DNA from: Pseudaestuariivita rosea
GTDB taxonomy: Bacteria; Pseudomonadota; Alphaproteobacteria; Rhodobacterales; Rhodobacteraceae
Reading direction: 5' to 3'
Assembly (NCBI RefSeq): GCF_017592335.1
Contig: NZ_JACNMP010000008.1
Coordinates: 62,001-126,000 of the forward strand
Length of the DNA stretch: 64,000 nucleotides
Part shown: one piece after another, positions 57,497-64,000 of the stretch
Layout: every line of letters starts with the position of its first letter
Position numbering within the stretch: the first letter of the stretch is position 1
The notes under the pieces: generated by a model
The model's database searches: none
What the model was told of the DNA's origin: nothing
The model's input: only the letters and a program-made list of their open reading frames with translations
Position numbers and translations under genes: made by a program

Positions 57497-58188
57497 TCAC
57501 CGGTTTACCTCCCGAAGTCTTGCAGGCGCTGGCATTGTCCCTGCGCGTGGCAATCTGGGCAACGATCGTGTCGCTGCCGTTGGGTTTGCTGGTGGCCTAT
57601 GCATTGGCGCGATGGTCTTTCTGGGGGAAAGGTCTGCTGAACGGCCTGGTGCATCTGCCCCTTGTGCTGCCGCCCGTCGTGACGGGATACGCTTTGTTGC
57701 TGATGTTGGGTCCGAACGCCTTTGTCGGACGGTGGCTGGCAGATAGTTTTGGCATCATCTTTGCCTTTCGCTGGACCGGTGCCGTGCTGGCGGCGGGGAT
57801 CATGGCTTTTCCGCTGATGGTACGGTCTATTCGCCTGTCCATCGAAGCCGTGGATCAGGGGTTGGAACAGGCGGCGGCGACGCTTGGTGCCTCACGATTG
57901 CGCTGCTTCATGACCATTACGTTGCCGATGATCCTGCCCGGCATATTGGCTGGTACGGTTCTGACATTTGCCAAAGCGATGGGGGAATTCGGCGCCACGA
58001 TCACCTTTGTCGCAAGTATCCCCGGGGAAACCCAGACCATTCCATCCGCGATCTATGCCTTTCTGCAGGTGCCCGGTGCTGAACAGATTGTCTATTGGCT
58101 GGTGATCTTTTCCGCCAGTATTGCACTGCTGGCCGTTCTGATCAGCGAAGTCATTGCCCGCAAATTGGCAAAACGGTTGGCTGACTGA
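57493..58188 (+). CDS. modB: molybdate ABC transporter permease
   Basis: This 231-residue inner-membrane permease has five to six helices and the coupling motif EQAAATLGASRLRCFMTITLPMILPGI near 125-151. Start and stop overlap modA and modC. Confidence 0.95.
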   Translation: MITGLPPEVLQALALSLRVAIWATIVSLPLGLLVAYALARWSFWGKGLLNGLVHLPLVLPPVVTGYALLLMLGPNAFVGRWLADSFGIIFAFRWTGAVLAAGIMAFPLMVRSIRLSIEAVDQGLEQAAATLGASRLRCFMTITLPMILPGILAGTVLTFAKAMGEFGATITFVASIPGETQTIPSAIYAFLQVPGAEQIVYWLVIFSASIALLAVLISEVIARKLAKRLAD

Positions 58189-59261
58189 TGTTGGACATAG
58201 ATATCAAGGTCAACCGTACAGGTTTTCATCTGTCGGCCGCGTTTCGCACCAATGCCGGGATAACCGCGATCTTTGGGCCGTCGGGGTCTGGCAAAACCAC
58301 ATTGATCAACTGTGTCGCCGGGCTGGTGCAACCGGATCAGGGCGTAATCCGTCTTGGCGACCGGACCTTTTATGACCGCACAAAGTCGATAAATTCCGCC
58401 GTTCCCAAAAGGCGCGTCGGCTATATATTTCAAAATCCACGTCTTTTTCCCCATTTGTCTGTCGAACGAAACCTGATGTATTCGGTGACCAGCAGGCGTG
58501 ATATGTTTGACCAAGTCGTTGATTTGCTGGATCTTTTGGATCTTTTACAGCGTTGGCCAAGGCATCTTTCAGGCGGTGAACAGCAGCGGGTCGCGATCGG
58601 ACGCGCGCTTTTGTCTGATCCGCAGATTTTGCTGATGGACGAACCGCTTTCGGCCTTGGACCGAACCCGTCGCGATGGGATATTGAACTATTTGGAAAAG
58701 CTGCGCGATCAGACGGATATGCCAATCCTCTATGTCAGTCATGACCTGGACGAGGTCGCGCGTCTGGCCAATCAGATTGTTGTGCTGGACAAGGGTCAGA
58801 TGATTGCAGCAGGCGACAGCGAAAGGCTTTTGTCCGATCCATCGCTTTTGCCGCATTTCGGCTTGCATCAGGGCGGCTCGGTGATTTCGGCCAGAATACG
58901 GGCACATCATTCCGAAGGTCTGACAGAGCTTGACAGTGAAGCCGGTCGTTTGTTTCTACCCCGGATCATTGGCGAAATTGACGAAATGCACCGCGTACAG
59001 ATCAGGGCCAGTGATGTCATTCTGTCGACGCAGCCAATCGACCAGATCACTGCCCTGAACCAACTGACAGGCCAGATCGAAACGATCCATTTAGGCGGTG
59101 GCCCGGGGGCTGCGGTCATTCTGCGCAAGGGGGATACGCGATTGATGGCGCGCGTCACACAAAAGTCCCTTCAGCATCTGCGGCTGAAGGTCGGTCAGAC
59201 CTGCCATGCAATTTTCAAGGCCACAGCGATCAAATCTGCGGGCCGTGCGCCGCGTCAATAA
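58188..59261 (+). CDS. modC: molybdate ABC transporter ATP-binding protein
   Basis: This 357-residue ATPase has Walker A GPSGSGKTTLI (about 30-40), signature LSGGEQQRVAIGRALL (about 125-140), Walker B ILLMDEPLSAL and a C-terminal molybdate-binding TOBE domain (about 295-350). One base overlaps modB. Typical length and order complete the modABC importer. Confidence 0.95.
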   Translation: MLDIDIKVNRTGFHLSAAFRTNAGITAIFGPSGSGKTTLINCVAGLVQPDQGVIRLGDRTFYDRTKSINSAVPKRRVGYIFQNPRLFPHLSVERNLMYSVTSRRDMFDQVVDLLDLLDLLQRWPRHLSGGEQQRVAIGRALLSDPQILLMDEPLSALDRTRRDGILNYLEKLRDQTDMPILYVSHDLDEVARLANQIVVLDKGQMIAAGDSERLLSDPSLLPHFGLHQGGSVISARIRAHHSEGLTELDSEAGRLFLPRIIGEIDEMHRVQIRASDVILSTQPIDQITALNQLTGQIETIHLGGGPGAAVILRKGDTRLMARVTQKSLQHLRLKVGQTCHAIFKATAIKSAGRAPRQ

Positions 59262-59411
59262 ATTTTTATTGATTTGGCCTTGCACAACGCCGGGTCTTGC
59301 ATCGGACTTAAAGACTTTCTTCATTCATTGCCTCCATTGCTAGACGGAAATCGTCGTATGCGGGCCAGATTCTGCCCCGAAAATAGCTTTGAAAGACGCG
59401 GAGAAGTCGAA

Positions 59412-61427
59412 ATGCAAATTCGCAACGGTAGAAATGCGGTTTGGGCATGGCCTGTATTTACGGTCGTTTCATTGGCAGCAGTGATGACAGTTTTGCAGAT
59501 CATGGGGCAGGGTGGTCTTTTGGCCATACCAGTGGCTGTCGGTGTGGCGGTCCTGGGCTGCCTTTTGACAATACGGTCAAACCGTATGCACCTTGCTTTG
59601 CTCGAAGCCGCAGTTGACGACATTGTTGACGACCCGACAGGCGATCTTGGTGTTAAAATTCAGCATATCGGCGATTTGCTTAAAACCCAAAAAACCGATC
59701 TGCAAGATGCGGCAATCTATCGGCAATTCTTTAAGGATTCGAATCTGCCACATCTTGTTCTTGATAGCGAACAACGGGTCATTGGCTGTAATCCCGCCGC
59801 CCTTGATCTGCTGAATAATGGCCAGATGTCCAGATCCGAAGATATAGCAGGAACGGATATCGCGACGTATGGTCCATTGGGTCAGCAGATCGTCCAGGCT
59901 TTGAAGAAGGGCGAAACCGAGTTTGATGTAGTGGTCGAAGATCAGTTTTTCAGCATCAACGTGGTCGCTGTGGAAACAGCAAACGGGTCAGGAACGGCGA
60001 TCAGCATTCGTGATGTTTCTGTTGATATTATTGGTCATGCGATTAGCCGCGCATTCCAGAGGGATGCTTTGGTCGTCGAATTTGATGCGCAGGGGCATTT
60101 TTTGCAGGCCGATGAAGGCTTTAAAGCGGCCACTGCAGATAATGACACGACTTTGGCAGGAAAGACGATCGATGACATGTTCACACCAGATCAAGGCGCC
60201 AGTGACATGTTCGTTGTGCCAAGCCGTAAAGGTGATCTTTGCTTGAAGGGTGTCTTTGCCGAAGTCCGCAAATCCTCGGGACAACTTGTCAAAACTGTTT
60301 TTGCCGGCACGGATGTAACATCACTTTATCTCGCTCATACCACGGCCAGCGAACAGGATGTTGCCGACGTGGAAGAGCTTAAGATGATCATCGAAGCCCT
60401 TGGCGCTGGATTGGCAAAAATGTCGAAAGGTGACCTTTCAGTTACGATTGATAGTCAGTTTAAATCCGAATACGACGCTATTCGGGATCATTTCAACATG
60501 ACTGCCGCAAATCTTTCCCAGGCCATGTTGGATTTTCTGCAAAATGCTGACGGCATTCGTCACGAAGCAGCCGAAATCAGTTCTTCGGCTGATGATCTGT
60601 CACAACGAACCGAACGTCAGGCATCGACCCTGGAACAAACGGCCTCGGCTTTGGATCAACTCACATCATCGGTCAAGTCAGCTGCAGACGGCGCAAGTCG
60701 TGCCAATAGCATTGTCGATAATGCCAAAGCCAATGCCGAAGCCAGCAGTGGTGTTGTTCAGGATGCGATTACCGCGATGGGTGAAATTCAAAGTTCGTCT
60801 GGTGAAATTGCGAAGATTACCGATGTGATCGAAGAAATAGCGTTTCAGACGAACCTCTTGGCTCTGAATGCCGGTGTCGAAGCGGCCCGAGCTGGGGATG
60901 CTGGCCGCGGTTTTGCGGTGGTTGCATCGGAGGTCCGCGCTTTGGCGCAGCGATCTTCTGACGCGGCGCGTGAAATCAATCAACTGATCACGACCAGCCG
61001 TGATCACGTCAAACGCGGTGTTGATCTGGTTGGGGAAACCGGACACGCCCTTGAGGAAATGGTTACGTCGGTTTCTGAAGTTGCCACTCAGGTCGCAGAA
61101 ATTGCAGCGTCTTCACAAGAACAGTCCACAGGTTTGGCTGAAATCAATCAGGCGGTGACTCAGCTTGATCAGGTGACACAGCAAAACGTCGCCATGTTCG
61201 AGGAAACCACCGCGGCCAGCCACGCCCTGACAAAGGCTGCCGAAGAACTTAAGCGGACGGTCGACAAATTTCACACGGCAGGCAGCACTGCACCTGGTGC
61301 GCAAGTTCGTCCGCAAGCCCCGGTGAAAATGTCACCGCCAGTTCAAAAATCAGGATCGACAGTTGTCGGAAACACCAAACTAGAGCAGCCGATCGAAAGC
61401 GATGAAGACGATTGGCAGGACTTTTAA
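59412..61427 (+). CDS. methyl-accepting chemotaxis protein with PAS domains and a C-terminal tether
   Basis: This 671-residue receptor has two adjacent membrane helices (about 9-28 and 31-52) with almost no periplasmic loop, so it senses inside the cell. Two PAS-like regions ([19 protein letters not shown] near 103, and [20 protein letters not shown] near 216) may bind a cofactor. A HAMP-like stretch follows near 365-410, and the signalling tip [25 protein letters not shown] split over about 475-500. The C-terminus ends DDWQDF, a W-x-x-F type tether that recruits CheR and CheB. cheB follows 36 bases later. A GGAGAAGTCGAA site supports the ATG at 59412 over 59274. Confidence 0.9.
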   Translation: MQIRNGRNAVWAWPVFTVVSLAAVMTVLQIMGQGGLLAIPVAVGVAVLGCLLTIRSNRMHLALLEAAVDDIVDDPTGDLGVKIQHIGDLLKTQKTDLQDAAIYRQFFKDSNLPHLVLDSEQRVIGCNPAALDLLNNGQMSRSEDIAGTDIATYGPLGQQIVQALKKGETEFDVVVEDQFFSINVVAVETANGSGTAISIRDVSVDIIGHAISRAFQRDALVVEFDAQGHFLQADEGFKAATADNDTTLAGKTIDDMFTPDQGASDMFVVPSRKGDLCLKGVFAEVRKSSGQLVKTVFAGTDVTSLYLAHTTASEQDVADVEELKMIIEALGAGLAKMSKGDLSVTIDSQFKSEYDAIRDHFNMTAANLSQAMLDFLQNADGIRHEAAEISSSADDLSQRTERQASTLEQTASALDQLTSSVKSAADGASRANSIVDNAKANAEASSGVVQDAITAMGEIQSSSGEIAKITDVIEEIAFQTNLLALNAGVEAARAGDAGRGFAVVASEVRALAQRSSDAAREINQLITTSRDHVKRGVDLVGETGHALEEMVTSVSEVATQVAEIAASSQEQSTGLAEINQAVTQLDQVTQQNVAMFEETTAASHALTKAAEELKRTVDKFHTAGSTAPGAQVRPQAPVKMSPPVQKSGSTVVGNTKLEQPIESDEDDWQDF

Positions 61428-61463
61428 AGCCCGCGGTCAAGGCACTTCAAGCAAGAGGCTGAT

Positions 61464-62495
61464 ATGAAACCAGTAAGCGTTTTGATTGTCGACGACTCGG
61501 CAACGGCTCGAAAAATAATCCGTGCAAATCTTGAAAAGGACGGCCGTTTTATGATCGCAGGCGAAGCTGCCAGCGCGCATGAAGCACGTGCAGCTATCAA
61601 GACGCTTAACCCTGATGTATTGACACTGGATGTCGAAATGCCCGTGATGAGCGGCCTTGAGTTTCTAAAACGTCTGATGCGTTTGCGCCCGATGCCGGTC
61701 ATGATGGTCTCAAGTCAGACGGAAAAAGGTAGCCAACGCGCCCTTGAGGCGCTAAGTTTGGGGGCCGTTGACTGTATCGGTAAACCAAAATCTATTGCGG
61801 GTAATGAGCTAAAGTCACTGGCCGACCGCCTATACACAGTGGCGCACGCAAAAACCCATACCAGCAGTGTTTCGATGCGTGTCGAAAGCTCAAGCAGCTG
61901 GAAATGGAATGGTAAAATCGTGCTTCTGGGTGCGTCAACTGGTGGCGTTGGCGCAATTGAGGCGATCCTTGCTGGAATGCCCGCCCGCTGTCCGCCAATT
62001 CTGATTGCGCAACACATGCCTGAAGGCTTCCTGCGAAGTTTTGCAACCCGGCTGGACAGAATGTTTCAGCCCCGCGTCAAAATCGCTGAACATAACGAAA
62101 AACTGACGCCGGGCCATCTTTATCTAGCGCCGGGGGGCGGCATGGATTTGCAGGTTCAAGGAAGAAATGCATTGATGTGCAGTTTGCAACCGGGGCAGCC
62201 TGAGGACATGTATTCACCATCTGTCGATGTGCTTTTTAAGTCAGGTGTGCAACTTGGATCAAAGGTCGTCGGAGTTGTCTTGACCGGAATGGGGCGCGAT
62301 GGTGCCGAAGGCATGCTGCAGCTAAGACAGGCAAACGCCTATACAGTCGCGCAGGATGAACAAACCTCGGTTGTGTATGGAATGCCCCGGGCCGCGGTTG
62401 AGGACGGTGCAGTGGTTCAATCCGCGCCAATTGACAAAATCGCTGATTTGATTTTATCGCGCACGAATGCGCTTGAAAGAGGCGCTGCGCAATGA
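61464..62495 (+). CDS. cheB: chemotaxis response regulator protein-glutamate methylesterase
   Basis: This 343-residue enzyme has an N-terminal receiver domain (Asp10, Asp11 and phosphoacceptor Asp56 in LTLDVEMPVMSG) and a C-terminal methylesterase domain with catalytic Ser in GASTGGVGAIE, His in AQHMPEGFLRSFA and Asp in GMGRDGAEGM. It demethylates or deamidates chemoreceptors. The stop overlaps cheD by 4 bases. Confidence 0.96.
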   Translation: MKPVSVLIVDDSATARKIIRANLEKDGRFMIAGEAASAHEARAAIKTLNPDVLTLDVEMPVMSGLEFLKRLMRLRPMPVMMVSSQTEKGSQRALEALSLGAVDCIGKPKSIAGNELKSLADRLYTVAHAKTHTSSVSMRVESSSSWKWNGKIVLLGASTGGVGAIEAILAGMPARCPPILIAQHMPEGFLRSFATRLDRMFQPRVKIAEHNEKLTPGHLYLAPGGGMDLQVQGRNALMCSLQPGQPEDMYSPSVDVLFKSGVQLGSKVVGVVLTGMGRDGAEGMLQLRQANAYTVAQDEQTSVVYGMPRAAVEDGAVVQSAPIDKIADLILSRTNALERGAAQ

Positions 62496-63028
62496 ATGAC
62501 CCGACTAAAACAAAGGATCAGATATTGCACCTTGCACAAGGTGATTACCTGATCAGTTCGGATCCGAACGTCATGATCTCGACAACATTGGGGTCATGTG
62601 TTTCTGTCTGTCTTTGGGACCCGGTTCTGAAATGCGGCGGTATGAACCATATGTTACTTCCTGATCATACCAAAAACAGCCACACTTGGGAATTTCAGGA
62701 CGTTCACGCGATGGAGCTTTTGGTGAACGCGTTGATCAAGGCGGGCGCCCTAAAACGCAATCTGCAGGCAAAGGTTTTTGGCGGCGCCCAGATGGTGAAG
62801 GGGCTTTCGGAAATAGGCGAGCAGAATGGCGTTTTTGCAGTCAAGTTTCTTGAGCAGGAAGGCATACCATGTCTGGCAAAAAGTCTAGGAGGGCAGCAGG
62901 CCCGCCGTATTCAGTTCTGGCCAGCAACGGGACGGGTCAGACAAAGACTCGTCAAGGCGGTCGATACGATTATCAGTAAGCGTAAGCCCAAACCTGTTGT
63001 TACTGGTGGCGATCTGGAACTTTTCTGA
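62492..63028 (+). CDS. cheD: chemoreceptor glutamine deamidase
   Basis: This 178-residue enzyme deamidates receptor glutamines. The catalytic Cys is in TTLGSCVSVCLWD near 33-45 and the His in GGMNHMLLPD near 51-60. It is the last gene of the MCP-cheB-cheD set; cheA, cheW, cheY and cheR are not in the window. Confidence 0.95.
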   Translation: MNDPTKTKDQILHLAQGDYLISSDPNVMISTTLGSCVSVCLWDPVLKCGGMNHMLLPDHTKNSHTWEFQDVHAMELLVNALIKAGALKRNLQAKVFGGAQMVKGLSEIGEQNGVFAVKFLEQEGIPCLAKSLGGQQARRIQFWPATGRVRQRLVKAVDTIISKRKPKPVVTGGDLELF

Positions 63029-63342
63029 CAAATTGCTGTGGGCCGCTTAAGCTGCACGAGTTTTTGTCACAGCAAAAAACGCGCAGCCTAAAGAATGAGT
63101 GACATGTCGGTGATCCGAGCCATGGCCCTGGGGCATACAACGGGGGCGCGCAGCGGGCCCCTTGTCAAGATGTGCACCGCTCCGGAAAACCCAGAGCGGT
63201 TCAGTTCCGCATGAAGGTCAGCCATCCCGGATGGTTGAAGCGGTCATTATACCGGAACCAGACCAATTCTTTTTGCGCGTGACTCAAGCTCGAGATTGCT
63301 CTATCCAAGGGATATTGAGTGTTCACATTCTCTTGAAGGCAG
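63029..63342. other. 314-bp region between cheD and the DUF4123 gene
   Basis: GCTTAAGCTGCACG and CGCGCAGCCTAAAG (63043-63093) can form an imperfect stem with a large loop and may end the che operon. A 39-codon frame from 63095 (MSDMSVIRAMALGHTTGARS and on) has no clear ribosome-binding site. It could be a remnant of a gene next to the T6SS adaptor but cannot be assigned. Confidence 0.35.
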
Positions 63343-64000
63343 ATGTCGCAAAACCCTTTGGAAATCCAGACCTTTGAGGATGTCCAGCCGCTGGATGACC
63401 AATTGGGCGTTTTCCCACCCAAACCCATGCCAGATGCGCTCTATGAACCTTTATTCGGCCAAACTGACCCAGACGTGCCCTTACACACCTACGCCATTTT
63501 GGATGCAGCCAAAATCGCCAACCTGCCGGATATCCTGGCAGGCACTGATCTGGAGCATCGCTGCCTGTTCAAAGGTAAGGGCGAAGAAGACCTGGGCGCG
63601 GTTGGCCCCTGGATCGTCAAGCTGGACGAAGACCACAGTCTGACGCGCAGCCTTTTCACCGATGACCCACAGGACGACATGCCCTGGGTCCATTGGGCCA
63701 AAGACCCGGGCATCTATATTCGCGCGACGGCCTCGCTGACAGCGCTATGGCAGCATTTCCGCAAGTTCACCAAATTCACTGATAAGACTGGTAAATCCTA
63801 TTTCTTCCGCTTTTGGGAGCCGTTGGTGGCCGATGCCTACCTGGCCAATGTCGCGGGCGAGGATCAGCGGTTCCGCATGTTCTATCAAACCGCCAGGGGC
63901 GAGATGATCCATAGCATTCTCTGCTGCCAGTCCTGGGGACGCACGACGCTTTATACGGCCAACCCCTTCACCCCCGACCCCGAACAGCGACAAGGGTTCT
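63343..64000 (+). CDS. DUF4123 type VI secretion adaptor, 5' part (runs off the window)
   Basis: The frame starts at ATG 63343 with AAGG 4 bases upstream and is open to the last base (219 codons). The residues TYAILDAAKIANLPDILAG near 47-65 and LGAVGPWIVKLDED near 84-97 match DUF4123, a chaperone/adaptor that loads effectors onto VgrG spikes of type VI secretion. FFRFWEPLVADAYL near 152-165 also fits. Effector genes usually lie right after such adaptors, so one should start just beyond this window. A vgrG is not visible upstream. Confidence 0.85.
   Translation, partial: MSQNPLEIQTFEDVQPLDDQLGVFPPKPMPDALYEPLFGQTDPDVPLHTYAILDAAKIANLPDILAGTDLEHRCLFKGKGEEDLGAVGPWIVKLDEDHSLTRSLFTDDPQDDMPWVHWAKDPGIYIRATASLTALWQHFRKFTKFTDKTGKSYFFRFWEPLVADAYLANVAGEDQRFRMFYQTARGEMIHSILCCQSWGRTTLYTANPFTPDPEQRQGF

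Overview
The window looks like a chromosomal segment of a marine alphaproteobacterium of the Rhodobacteraceae (Roseobacter group). Four things point there: the RpoB/RpoC sequences, a complete sarcosine oxidase operon plus a dimethylglycine-dehydrogenase-like enzyme, a DmdC-type acyl-CoA dehydrogenase, and short palindromic intergenic repeats of a kind I associate with this family. By eye it is moderately GC-rich, with several visibly AT-richer accessory patches. No rRNA, tRNA, CRISPR array or insertion sequence was recognised.

Layout. 0-7 kb: 3' part of rpoB, a tiny lipoprotein-like gene overlapping both neighbours, and rpoC. 7-10.5 kb: a putative glycosyltransferase, an unknown protein, a glutathione S-transferase and panE. 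10.6-15 kb: an acyl-CoA dehydrogenase with a MerR regulator, then panC-panB; this block lies between two inverted copies of a ~90-bp palindromic repeat. 15-18.4 kb: a methylated-glycine dehydrogenase and a Hint-domain protein. 18.35-21 kb (minus strand): a protein made of eleven near-identical 19-22-residue units, a DUF6065-like protein and an MFS transporter. 21.2-30.4 kb (minus): xdhA-xdhB-xdhC followed by an ATP-binding subunit, two permeases and a BMP-family binding protein, a purine uptake and oxidation operon. 30.7-35.5 kb: dnaE and a jacalin-lectin/aerolysin-like pore-forming protein. 35.8-46 kb: a thiolase, a kbl/tdh deletion scar, two transporters, leuB, a phosphoesterase-like protein, a membrane protein, leuD, a DUF1289 protein, ruvX and ccmI. 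46-52 kb: soxBDAG, interrupted between soxB and soxD by ~1 kb of foreign-looking DNA. 52-56 kb: a secreted hypothetical, sodB, a DUF5996 gene with an early in-frame stop, rarD and ldh. 56.4-59.3 kb: a ModE-like regulator with modABC. 59.4-63 kb: a chemoreceptor with cheB and cheD. The window ends inside a DUF4123 (type VI secretion adaptor) gene.

The best candidate for an undescribed system is 18.35-21 kb. A repetitive cysteine-bearing peptide, a protein of unknown function and an exporter-like MFS protein are packed in one transcription unit. This resembles a multi-core peptide precursor with a processing partner and an exporter, although a structural solenoid repeat protein is a real alternative. 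A second candidate is the soluble jacalin/aerolysin-like protein at 34.55-35.48 kb. Genome decay and insertion are also visible: the kbl::tdh deletion junction, the interrupted DUF5996 frame, the insertion in the sox operon, and a dispersed repeat read through in frame inside xdhB.
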